This document shows positions 45,165 through 53,236 of a stretch of 64,000 bases of DNA, piece after piece. Origin of the DNA: Niveispirillum sp943371025. Lineage in GTDB: Bacteria > Pseudomonadota > Alphaproteobacteria > Azospirillales > Azospirillaceae. The notes beneath the pieces are model-generated. The model was given only the letters and a program-made list of their open reading frames with translations, made no database searches and was not told where the DNA came from. Location of the stretch: NCBI GenBank assembly GCA_943371025.1, contig CALRTC020000009.1:124001-188000 (forward strand), read 5' to 3'. Numbering within the stretch: position 1 is the stretch's first letter; the number at the start of each line of letters is the position of its first letter. The translations under genes and the position numbers were made by a program.

Positions 45165-45440
45165 ATGATCATTTCCCGGTCCAACCTGGCGCGGCAGCTC
45201 CAGGATTACCGCCTGACGACGGCGGAAATTCTGTACCACATGCCCGATCATCCGGGCCTGTTGCAGACCTATATCTGGCAGGAACTGGATCTGGCCCCCC
45301 GCTTCCCTGTCCTGCGGCAATTCCTGGATTTCTGGGGCCGCCACCTGGACGGCAAGCTGCATTCGGTGCGGGTGGCGCATCTGGACATGGTCAGTCCGGG
45401 CCGCTTACGGCATGTGGATGCCCTGCTGACCCTGCAATAG
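45165..45440 (+). CDS. Usg-family protein
   Basis: A 91-aa protein: LTTAEILYHMPDHPGLLQTY then IWQELDLAPRFPVLRQFLDF and LDGKLHSVRVA, which is the Usg family found almost only in alphaproteobacteria. Its function is unknown. GGGAGG lies about 6 nt before the ATG. It is convergent with the secreted orphan gene, ending 8 nt away. Confidence 0.85.
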   Translation: MIISRSNLARQLQDYRLTTAEILYHMPDHPGLLQTYIWQELDLAPRFPVLRQFLDFWGRHLDGKLHSVRVAHLDMVSPGRLRHVDALLTLQ

Positions 45441-45448
45441 GGGCTGGG

Positions 45449-46369
45449 TCAGGGCTCGTCCTTGCCCGTCGCCATGCGGCGTGTGATGGCGTGGCGCTGC
45501 TGGGCGGCGCTGATATCGGCCTTGGTGGCATAAAGCGCCCGCAGCAGCGCCCGGTCCCAATCCGTAAGGCCGGCGGGACGGGCCCCCTCTCCTGCACGGA
45601 ACAGGTTCAGCACCGTGTCCAGGCCATTGCCGTCAAAATCCGTTTCGAACGGGCCCAGCGCCAGCATGGCGACATGGTCGGCGACGGCATTCAGCGTCAG
45701 CCCCTGCACCCGCCGCACATCCAGAATGATGACGGTCCGTCGCAGCGACAGGCGGATCGGGGAACCGATGCGGGTGGCATTGCCCGGATCGGCCCGGACC
45801 TGCAGGCTCATCCCGCCCTGGCCGTTGCTTTCCATCTCCAGTTCCTGGCCCTTGGCGGATTGCGCCGCCTTGTCATACCAGACGCGGACCGGGTCCCCGT
45901 TTGTGCGGGCCAGGGCACGGCGCACGTCCAGCAGCGGCTGCGGCGCGAAGAGGGCGCCGTATTTTTCCAGCAGCGTGTCGATCAGCAGATCGGGCTGGTC
46001 CGTCAGCAGCAGGACGACATTGGGCTGGCAGTCCGGCTTGGCAGCCGGCAACCCGGCCTCGCCCGCCACCGCGTTCATGCGGGCCAGGATGGCCTTTTCC
46101 TGTTGGGGGAAGAACCCGCGCGCCGCCGTGCAGATGGGTCCGTGCCAACGGGCCAGTTGCTTGCCATGGGCCGCCGGCAGCGCCTTGTTCACAAACCCTG
46201 GCAGCGCTTCCAGCAGGGGCGCCGCCTCGACGATGATTTCCTGCTCAAGCGCAGCGGGCGCCCCGGTGGGGGCCGGGTCGGCCGGGGCCTGCTGCGCCCC
46301 GGCCGATGCCGCCGCCAGCGACACCATCGTCAACCCCGCCAGCAGAACAATGGAAAGGCGCCGAACCAT
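45449..46369 (-). CDS. Secreted protein of unknown function, 306 aa
   Basis: Has a clear signal peptide (MVRRLSIVLLAGLTMVSLAAASAGAQQ). The mature part is about 280 residues with two Cys (PICTAARGF, PDCQPNV) that could form a disulfide. There is no recognised domain. Segments such as VVLLLTDQPDLLIDTLLEKY, IRLSLRRTVIILDVRRVQGL and HVAMLALGPFETDF suggest an alpha/beta fold. The ATG at 46369 begins the signal peptide. Upstream on the same strand lies the molybdenum hydroxylase; the gap of 66 nt does not prove cotranscription. Confidence 0.75.
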   Translation of the reverse strand: MVRRLSIVLLAGLTMVSLAAASAGAQQAPADPAPTGAPAALEQEIIVEAAPLLEALPGFVNKALPAAHGKQLARWHGPICTAARGFFPQQEKAILARMNAVAGEAGLPAAKPDCQPNVVLLLTDQPDLLIDTLLEKYGALFAPQPLLDVRRALARTNGDPVRVWYDKAAQSAKGQELEMESNGQGGMSLQVRADPGNATRIGSPIRLSLRRTVIILDVRRVQGLTLNAVADHVAMLALGPFETDFDGNGLDTVLNLFRAGEGARPAGLTDWDRALLRALYATKADISAAQQRHAITRRMATGKDEP

Positions 46370-46435
46370 GGCGTGGGTCGTCCAACATGTTGGTGCAACC
46401 CAAGCCAAACACAATCGTGACGCGCTGTAAACCGC

Positions 46436-48625
46436 TTAAGTCTCCACCTGGAAACCATGATCTGTCAGCGGCAGGCTGCGCAGCCGCCGGCCCGTGGCAG
46501 CGAACACGGCATTGACCAAAGCCGGCGGCAGCGGCGGGGTCATGGGCTCCCCCACCCCACCGACGGGCGCATCGGGACTTTCCAGCAGGATGATGTCGAT
46601 GGGTGGCACCTGGTCCAGACGGATCAGACCGTAGCGGTCAAAATTGCGGCTGGTGACGGCGCCCTTCGCCAGTTCCACCTTCTCCGCCAGAGACGCCGAC
46701 AGCGCCATCAGGATGGAGCCTTCGCCCTGGGCCCGGGCGCTGTCGGGATTGACGACCGTGCCGCAATCGAACGCGCACCAGACCTTGACCACACGCAGCC
46801 TGTCGCCTGTCACGGACACCTCCACAACCTGGGCAGCGATCGACTGGAAGCTGTTCCAGATGGCGATACCCAGCCCGTGACCCGGCGGCAGGACCCGCCC
46901 CCAGCCAGCCGCGGCCGCAACCGTATCCAGGACACGGCGGGCGCGGGGGTTGCTGTCAAGCAGCCGACGGCGATAGGCGACGGGGTCCTGTCCCCGGTGA
47001 TGGGCCAGTTCGTCGATGAAGCTTTCAAAGAAGAAAGCCCCCTGCGTGCTGCCCGGTGCCCGCCAGGGGCCGTTGGGCACGGGCAGCCCGCTTTCGGCCA
47101 TGGTGGTCAGCGGGGCGGGCAGGTAATAGCTGGGCTGATGGTCGGGCTGGCCTTCCGTGCCGGTGGCCGCCATGGAAATCCAGACATTGCCCGATGCCGG
47201 CACGCAATGCGTATGCATGGCCGTGGGCAGCCCGTCCCTGTCCAGCCCCGCGCTGATCCGGGCCGCCGTGGCGGGACGGTAGCGTCCCTGCGACAGGTCC
47301 TCCTCCCGGCTGTAGATCAGTTTCACCGGGGCCACGGCCTGCCTGGACAGAAAGGCCGCATAGGCGACGTAATCATTCAGGTAGCGCCGGCCGAAACCGC
47401 CCCCCGAACACAGCACATTCACCGACACCTTGTCCTCTGCCAGACCCGACAGGGCGGACAGGATGCGGGCCACGCCGGTGGGGAACTGGCTGCCCGTCCA
47501 GGCCTCCGCCCGACCGGGGCGCAGATCGGCCACGGCGGACAGCGGCTCCATCTGGGCATGGGCCAGGGCCGGGACGCGGTAGTCGCGACTGAACCGGTCC
47601 GTAGCCCTGGCAAGCCCGGCCGTGTAGGCGGCCCGGATATCCGCCTCCACCGCCTTCGCCCCCATGCGGATGCTGCCGGGATCGGACAGCTTCGCTTCCA
47701 GTATCGCCTGCATCCCTTCCGTATCCAGATCGCCATGACCCGCCAGATCCCAGTCCGGCGACAGGGCCAGAAGCCCCTGCCGGGCGGCCCACCAATGGTC
47801 GGCCAGGACGGCGACGGCATCGACCAGGGTCACCGGTTCCTTCTGGCCAGGTACGGCAAAGCTGACACCCTGGATGGGGACAACCCGACGCACGCCGGCC
47901 ACGCGCAGCGCCGGGGCCGGATCGACCGACCGCAATTTGCCGCCAAAGACCGGGCACTGCATCAGGGTGGCCGACAGCAGACCCGGCAGCCGCACATCGG
48001 TGGCGTAAAGGGTGCTGCCATCGGTCTTGGCCGGGATGTCCTTGCGCAGCACGGGGCGGCCAACCAGCGTCCAGTCCGATCGCGGCAAGGGGGTGGGGGC
48101 CACCGGCACCGGCAATCGGGCCGCCTGTTCCACAATGGCGCCGAAGGCAACACGCCGGCCGCTGGGCCCATGCTGCACATGGCCATCCACGGCCCGGCAT
48201 TCCGCCACCGGCACCATCAGGGACGCGGCCCCGGCCGTGACCAGCATCTCCCGCGCGGCGGCCCCGGCGCGGCGCAGCTTATCCCACTGGCTGCGGATGG
48301 ACGAACTGCCCCCCGTCCAATGCGTCCTGCCGGCCGACATGCCCATGTCCGGGTCCAGGGGTGCTGTTTCCACCCGCACCTTCTCCCAGGACAGGCACAA
48401 TTCATCGGCCAGCAGCTGCGCCACGCCGCTGAACCCGCCCTGCCCCATCTCCTGGGCGTTGGAGTAGAGCGTGGCCACGCCGTCGGCGTCGAGATGCAGC
48501 CAGTGCTGAAGATTGACGCCCTGGCCCGGTTTGGGGGCGGCCAGGGCGCCGCCGGGCAGCAGACCCAGCACCAGACCGGTGCCGACGCCCCCCAGCAAAC
48601 CGCGACGGGAAAGTGCGATGGTCAT
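46436..48625 (-). CDS. Molybdenum hydroxylase large subunit, IorB type (xanthine dehydrogenase family)
   Basis: A 729-aa Mo-pterin subunit. The twin-arginine signal LSRRGLLGGVGTG at residues 5-17 indicates export of the folded, cofactor-loaded enzyme to the periplasm. The catalytic Glu is in GVGEPMTPPLPPAL near 695, and HWTGGSSSIRSQWD, WRAPGSTQGAFFFES and AHAQMEPL are typical cofactor-contact stretches of the isoquinoline 1-oxidoreductase branch. Members oxidise aldehydes or N-heterocycles; the substrate is not predictable. The gene follows its [2Fe-2S] partner by 14 nt. No cytochrome c subunit or MocA/XdhC-type maturation gene is adjacent. Confidence 0.9.
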   Translation of the reverse strand: MTIALSRRGLLGGVGTGLVLGLLPGGALAAPKPGQGVNLQHWLHLDADGVATLYSNAQEMGQGGFSGVAQLLADELCLSWEKVRVETAPLDPDMGMSAGRTHWTGGSSSIRSQWDKLRRAGAAAREMLVTAGAASLMVPVAECRAVDGHVQHGPSGRRVAFGAIVEQAARLPVPVAPTPLPRSDWTLVGRPVLRKDIPAKTDGSTLYATDVRLPGLLSATLMQCPVFGGKLRSVDPAPALRVAGVRRVVPIQGVSFAVPGQKEPVTLVDAVAVLADHWWAARQGLLALSPDWDLAGHGDLDTEGMQAILEAKLSDPGSIRMGAKAVEADIRAAYTAGLARATDRFSRDYRVPALAHAQMEPLSAVADLRPGRAEAWTGSQFPTGVARILSALSGLAEDKVSVNVLCSGGGFGRRYLNDYVAYAAFLSRQAVAPVKLIYSREEDLSQGRYRPATAARISAGLDRDGLPTAMHTHCVPASGNVWISMAATGTEGQPDHQPSYYLPAPLTTMAESGLPVPNGPWRAPGSTQGAFFFESFIDELAHHRGQDPVAYRRRLLDSNPRARRVLDTVAAAAGWGRVLPPGHGLGIAIWNSFQSIAAQVVEVSVTGDRLRVVKVWCAFDCGTVVNPDSARAQGEGSILMALSASLAEKVELAKGAVTSRNFDRYGLIRLDQVPPIDIILLESPDAPVGGVGEPMTPPLPPALVNAVFAATGRRLRSLPLTDHGFQVET

Positions 48626-48639
48626 CGGCCCCTCCCCCG

Positions 48640-49098
48640 TCAAACAGGGTTCATCCCGGCCGCCCGCCGGATGGCGCGGCGGACCCGGGGAAACGTGCCA
48701 CAGCGGCACAGATTGGTCATGGCGGCGGCGATGTCGGCATCGTCGGGCTGCGGCTTTTCCCGCAGCAGCGCGTCGGCCGCCATCAGCATGCCCCCCTGGC
48801 AATAGCCGCATTGCGGCACCTGTTCGGCGATCCAGGCCTGTTGCAGGGGGTGCGACCGGTCGGGCGACAGACCCTCCACCGTTGCCACCTTCTGTCCGGC
48901 ATATTGTTCCATGGGGAACTGGCAGCTGCGCACGGGCTGCCCGTCCAGTTGCACCGTGCAGGCCCCGCACTGGGCAATGCCGCAGCCGAACTTCGTGCCC
49001 GTCAGGCCCAGTATATCGCGCAGGACCCACAGCAGGGGCATGTCCGGGGCGACATCCACCTGTCGGGGCGTACCGTTCACCACCATCGCGTACCGCAT
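48640..49098 (-). CDS. Molybdenum hydroxylase [2Fe-2S] subunit, IorA type
   Basis: A 152-aa electron-transfer subunit with two [2Fe-2S] sites: plant-ferredoxin type GCGIAQCGACTVQL...SC near 37-60, and the helical-bundle type CGYCQGGMLM...NLCRCGTF near 98-136. It passes electrons from the Mo centre of the large subunit encoded next. It has no signal peptide, so it would be co-exported with the TAT-tagged large subunit. Confidence 0.93.
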   Translation of the reverse strand: MRYAMVVNGTPRQVDVAPDMPLLWVLRDILGLTGTKFGCGIAQCGACTVQLDGQPVRSCQFPMEQYAGQKVATVEGLSPDRSHPLQQAWIAEQVPQCGYCQGGMLMAADALLREKPQPDDADIAAAMTNLCRCGTFPRVRRAIRRAAGMNPV

Positions 49099-49241
49099 CC
49101 AACCACCCGTTTTCCGACGGCCGGCATCAGGACCGACCTGTGGCGGAAGGGTGCGGCAGGGGCTGGAAAGACGGAAGTGCGACGGGCCGACGGCCTGCCG
49201 ATGGAACGCCGATATTCTGCCGATGGCCGGTGTGGCGGGGC

Positions 49242-50843
49242 TCAGTCGCTTTTCAGTTTGCGCTTGATCAGGGCGATGCCTTCCCGTCCCTGGGCCTGGG
49301 ATTGGGTGATGCCCATGCCGGCCAGGACCATTCTGCCCTCCGGCGTGTGAGCGTTCTGATGCAAGGCCGCCGCGTGGGCACTGCGATCCTGGCTTAAGGT
49401 GCCCTTATGGCGCTTCCACAGATAGCGGGCCGCCTTGTAGATACCCAATCCTGCCGCCACAACCCCACCAGCGACCGCCAATCCCAGCCCGACGGGCCCC
49501 AGGCCCGCCAGCAGAAGGGCGCCACCGATCCCGCCTGCCAGCGCCCCCACGGTTCCAAGGCCGGCCTTCCAGCGCCGCTGATTGAGCTGCCCCTGATGGA
49601 AGGTCGCCGCAGCCTGAACCGCTGGATTGGGGGCGAGATGCGGCAGCGTAGCCTCGACGGCGTTGTGCTGCCCCTGGGCTCGCCAAAGCCGTCGCGCCGT
49701 CCTGGCGGCGACAAGACCACCAACGCCGGCTCCAACCGCACCCGCGACGCTTCCAACCACCGGTGCCACGCCATGCGCAAAGGTACTCACCGCAGAAGCT
49801 GTACGGCTGCCCAGATCGATACCGGATTGCGCCAGATTGGCACCCGCCGTTTCACGCGTTGCGTTGATGTTGCGCAGTTCGGAATCGTCATGCCTGTGCG
49901 GGTCGGGGCTGGGCAAGTTGTAGAGGTCCCGCGCGGCCAGGGCTGCGCTGACCAAGTCGGCACCGCCTGACACGGCGCCCGCGACCCCTGCCGCGGTCGC
50001 ATGAGGTGTAACGTCCGCCCGCGTCAACCCGTCGGCATTGATTCCGACCTGCGCCATTCCAGACAAACCGGTGAAGGGTGCCGGCGAATCGGCTTCGACA
50101 AGATTGCGCCACACCGGCACGGATGATTCCGGATTCTGGACCGGAAGGGCGGGCGCCGGTGCGGCCGCAGCGATCGGCGCCGCAACAGGCCCAATCGGTG
50201 CGGGCGGCGGCACAGGTGCTGCGGCAACGGCCCCATCGCCAACTGCCGGCGCCATATTCACAGCTTCTGCATCCTGGACAGGCGGTGCAACTTCGGCTGC
50301 CCCCGCCACCGGAAGGGGTTCTTGCACAGCGTCATCAACCACGGCCGGAAATGCGGCCTGCTGAGGCAAGGCGAGTGCCGGCGGAAGAACACCTTCCTCA
50401 TGGTGTTCAACCGCTCCCGGCAGGGCGGCCGGCCCCACAATCGCGCCCTGCTCGGCCGAGGCCGGGGGATCAGGCACGACCGGCTGAGGCAAGGCAATGA
50501 CCGGCGGAAGAACACCTTCCCCATGCTGTTCAACCGCTCCCGGCAAGGCGGCCAGCTCACCTCCCTCTTCCTGCACAGCCCCTTCCGGGGCCGGCTGTGG
50601 CACCCCGAACGGATGCGGTTGCATCTCTTCGGCCCTGTCGTCGGCTACGGGCGGCGCAGGAGAACCGCTTGCACGCCTCATCCTTTGAAGGATGACGCCC
50701 GGATCACCGCCAAAACCCACTTCCCTCAAGGCGGGGCGGACCGTTGGCAGCGCCGCCCGATCCGGCGCTTCCGGGACGGCGGCTGATGACGGCGGCAGGA
50801 AATGGGAGCGGGACGATCGGGTGGCAGACGGCAAGCGAAGCAT
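49242..50843 (-). CDS. Ala/Pro-rich orphan protein, possible secreted or surface protein
   Basis: A 533-aa protein of unknown function. Residues about 60-310 are low complexity and rich in Pro, Ala, Val and Glu with two imperfect 41-residue repeats (ALPGAVEQHGEGVLPP and ALPGAVEHHEEGVLPP). Residues about 330-480 alternate Ala/Gly-rich hydrophobic helices (VAPVVGSVAGAVGAGVGGLVAA; GTVGALAGGIGGALLLAGLG) that could insert in membranes. The tail is basic (RKLKSD). There is no Sec signal. AGGGGAG 8 nt before the ATG at 50843 fixes the start; an upstream extension to 51062 is rejected. The layout (disordered N-terminus, membrane-active middle, no Sec signal) recalls secreted effectors or translocators, but no secretion system is in the window. 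Confidence 0.7.
   Translation of the reverse strand: MLRLPSATRSSRSHFLPPSSAAVPEAPDRAALPTVRPALREVGFGGDPGVILQRMRRASGSPAPPVADDRAEEMQPHPFGVPQPAPEGAVQEEGGELAALPGAVEQHGEGVLPPVIALPQPVVPDPPASAEQGAIVGPAALPGAVEHHEEGVLPPALALPQQAAFPAVVDDAVQEPLPVAGAAEVAPPVQDAEAVNMAPAVGDGAVAAAPVPPPAPIGPVAAPIAAAAPAPALPVQNPESSVPVWRNLVEADSPAPFTGLSGMAQVGINADGLTRADVTPHATAAGVAGAVSGGADLVSAALAARDLYNLPSPDPHRHDDSELRNINATRETAGANLAQSGIDLGSRTASAVSTFAHGVAPVVGSVAGAVGAGVGGLVAARTARRLWRAQGQHNAVEATLPHLAPNPAVQAAATFHQGQLNQRRWKAGLGTVGALAGGIGGALLLAGLGPVGLGLAVAGGVVAAGLGIYKAARYLWKRHKGTLSQDRSAHAAALHQNAHTPEGRMVLAGMGITQSQAQGREGIALIKRKLKSD
50361..50554. repeat. Two imperfect 70-bp direct repeats, period 123 bp, inside the orphan gene
   Basis: Units at about 50361-50432 and 50484-50554 share GGCGGAAGAACACCTTCC and TTCAACCGCTCCCGGCA. 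The period of 41 codons keeps the frame, so it reflects internal duplication of the protein. Confidence 0.75.
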
Positions 50844-50916
50844 CAACGCACTCCCCTTGGAATTGCGTGCAGCAGCCTTGCAAATTAACCATAAAAATTG
50901 AAACAGGGATATGCCA

Positions 50917-53019
50917 TTACGGCGCCGTCGATCGCACCTCCACCAGATCGACCATGGTGCCCCGGTACTGCCCCACCAGCAGCCGGCCCTGGGGGTCCAA
51001 CGCCAGGGAGGATTTGTAGAGCGGGTCTGACAGGCTGGCGGCCACCTGGACGGGACCACCATCGGCGGGCAGCAGCAGGATGCGGCTGGCCTCCGCCTGC
51101 GTCCGGTCGATCACATAGGCGCCCTCTGGCCCGACGACCCAATTCTCCGCGTCATAGGGTGCTGGAAGATCGCCGATCTTTTCCGGTCGCCCGCCATCGG
51201 CAGGCTGTCGCCACAGGCCCGGCTGGCTTTCATGCACCAGATAGAGCCAGCGACCGTCGGCACTTTCCTTGGCGGCCCGCCAGCCCATGTCCGTGATCGG
51301 CATCGCCTCCTCATAGGGCGGGCGCGTGATCCAGATGCGCCATCCCCCTTCGCGGCTGGAGGCGAAATAGAGCCGTTGCCCATCCCTGGACCAGGACGGG
51401 GCCCGATCCTCGCCCCCTGCCTCCGGGGCCACCCGCTTCAGCTTGCCATTGGCCCGGTCCAGGATAAACAGACCCGGCGCCCCGTTGACGACGGAAACCA
51501 GGGCGATGCGCCGCCCGTCCGGTGCCCAGCGCGGTGACTGCGTGAAAGGGCCGGCAAAGCGGGTGACAGGAACCGGTGCCGCACCGGGATCGGCCACCCA
51601 GATTTCGAACATGCCCGACCGGTCGGATGCGAAGGCCAGGGCGCCACGCGCGCTGACATCAGGGTCCCAGTCCAACCGGTTGGCGGGGGGTATGGCCGGG
51701 ATGGGCCCCGTCTGCGGGTCCAGCCGCAGCAGCGCGCTGCGGTTGATGCGCACCTCCACCACCACCCGGTCGCCGCCGGCCGCGACCCGCCCCAGCTGGT
51801 TCAGGCCCGGTGCCAGACGCAGCGGCGGTTCCACCGCCATCGGGTCCACCCGCCACAGGCCGAAATCGCCGGCCCGGCTGGACACCACATACAGCCAGCG
51901 CCCGTCGCCGGACCAGTCCAGCCCGTGCAGCTTGCGCCCGTCATCCGTGACCTGCCGTTCCTGTCCCGTGGCCAGATCGCGGACGCGGATATCAGCCACG
52001 CCGACCGCGCGTTGGCGCATATAGGCCAGGCGCTTGCCATCGGATGACAGGGCCGGATCGCCATCCCCCAGAATGCCGGGTGGCGGATCGGTCAGGGCGA
52101 CGGGCATCCCCGCCTGCGGCCCGGACAGGGGCAAGGACCGGAGACGCGCCCCCTCGCCCGCGGTCACGCGGTCACCATAGACCAGCCGGTCCGCATCCAG
52201 CCAGGCCAGCTTGGTGGCACCCTGCGTGGCACAGGCCCCCACCTCTCGTTCCGGTCCTGACGGGACGGGGCGGACCAGGATGCGACAAGGCTGGCCCGGT
52301 CGGGCACGGACAAAGGCGATGCGCCCGCCATCGGGCGACCAGGCGGGCGACAGGTCGTCATCCGCATCATCGGTCAGGCGGATGGCCGTCCCTGCGGCCA
52401 GCGACTGCACCCAGATATCGAAACCGTGCCCGTCACGATCGGCAGCATAGGCCAGCTGCCCGCCGCCGGGGCTCAGCGCCGGTTCCACCTCCCGCCCGGG
52501 ATCACTGGTGACGGGCAGAACCTGCATCGACGGCACCTCGTCCCGTCCCGCCGGTCGCCATAGCACTGCGGCGGCCACAGCCATGGCCAGCACCATGCCG
52601 GCCACGGGCAGCCAGGGCCTTGACCCGACTGCCGGTGCCGGCTCCGGCGGAGGAGTTTCTTCCGTTTGCGGAATGACATCTTGTTCCGGAAACGAAACCA
52701 TCAGTCGGTAGCCGATCTTCGGAAGCGTCTCGATTCCCACCACGCCCGCAACGGACAGGACGGCCCGCAGCCGCGCGACACAGCGGCCGATGGCATCGTC
52801 ACTCACCTCCAGCCCCCAGGCGGTGCGCATCAGTTCGGCCCGCGATACGGTACGGCCATCCGCGCGGGCCAGGACGACCAGGGTCTGCATGACGCGCGGT
52901 TCCAGCCGAACTTCCGCGCCATCGCGGGTCACCAGCCCCAGCGACGGGCGGACCTGCCACGGGCCCAGCGCAAAATCGGGTTCGGCCGCCAGATCGATGC
53001 TGCCCATCGCCATGCCCAT
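50917..53019 (-). CDS. CadC-like winged-helix, single-span protein with PD40 beta-propeller
   Basis: A 700-aa protein. An OmpR/CadC-type winged helix (about 20-112: VRLEPRVMQTLVVLARADGR, TVSRAELMRTAWG, GIETLPKIGYRL) is followed by a Pro-rich linker, one transmembrane helix (about 138-155) and a periplasmic WD40-like beta-propeller with PD40/TolB-type blades (PALSPGGGQLAYAADRDG, SPAWSPDGGRIAF, APSWSRDGQRLYFAS). Such one-component sensors read a periplasmic state and bind DNA from the membrane. The exact start is uncertain (ATG at 53019, 53013 or 53005 nearby). It is divergent from the DUF885 peptidase, its possible target. Confidence 0.88.
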   Translation of the reverse strand: MGMAMGSIDLAAEPDFALGPWQVRPSLGLVTRDGAEVRLEPRVMQTLVVLARADGRTVSRAELMRTAWGLEVSDDAIGRCVARLRAVLSVAGVVGIETLPKIGYRLMVSFPEQDVIPQTEETPPPEPAPAVGSRPWLPVAGMVLAMAVAAAVLWRPAGRDEVPSMQVLPVTSDPGREVEPALSPGGGQLAYAADRDGHGFDIWVQSLAAGTAIRLTDDADDDLSPAWSPDGGRIAFVRARPGQPCRILVRPVPSGPEREVGACATQGATKLAWLDADRLVYGDRVTAGEGARLRSLPLSGPQAGMPVALTDPPPGILGDGDPALSSDGKRLAYMRQRAVGVADIRVRDLATGQERQVTDDGRKLHGLDWSGDGRWLYVVSSRAGDFGLWRVDPMAVEPPLRLAPGLNQLGRVAAGGDRVVVEVRINRSALLRLDPQTGPIPAIPPANRLDWDPDVSARGALAFASDRSGMFEIWVADPGAAPVPVTRFAGPFTQSPRWAPDGRRIALVSVVNGAPGLFILDRANGKLKRVAPEAGGEDRAPSWSRDGQRLYFASSREGGWRIWITRPPYEEAMPITDMGWRAAKESADGRWLYLVHESQPGLWRQPADGGRPEKIGDLPAPYDAENWVVGPEGAYVIDRTQAEASRILLLPADGGPVQVAASLSDPLYKSSLALDPQGRLLVGQYRGTMVDLVEVRSTAP

Positions 53020-53236
53020 GAAATCCGCGCCCGTCCGTCTGTTCTTCGCCTGTTGCGGTCAGAGAGTGCCCGCAACAGGGTCGATTGGCAAATGGCTGGT
53101 CCCCCGCCCCGACACAGGAATGGTCCGTCCGCCGATGCCGCAGGGCTGGCGCAGGACGGTTAACGCATTGTAGCCTTCACCCCAACCATCGCCGGCAATC
53201 GGACGGCCGCGTGGAACAGACAACGGGGGTATCAAG

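Noticed and set aside
50844..51062. N-terminal extension of the Ala/Pro-rich orphan
   Set aside because: It overlaps the end of the beta-propeller gene on the same strand in another frame, while a strong ribosome-binding site marks the ATG at 50843.
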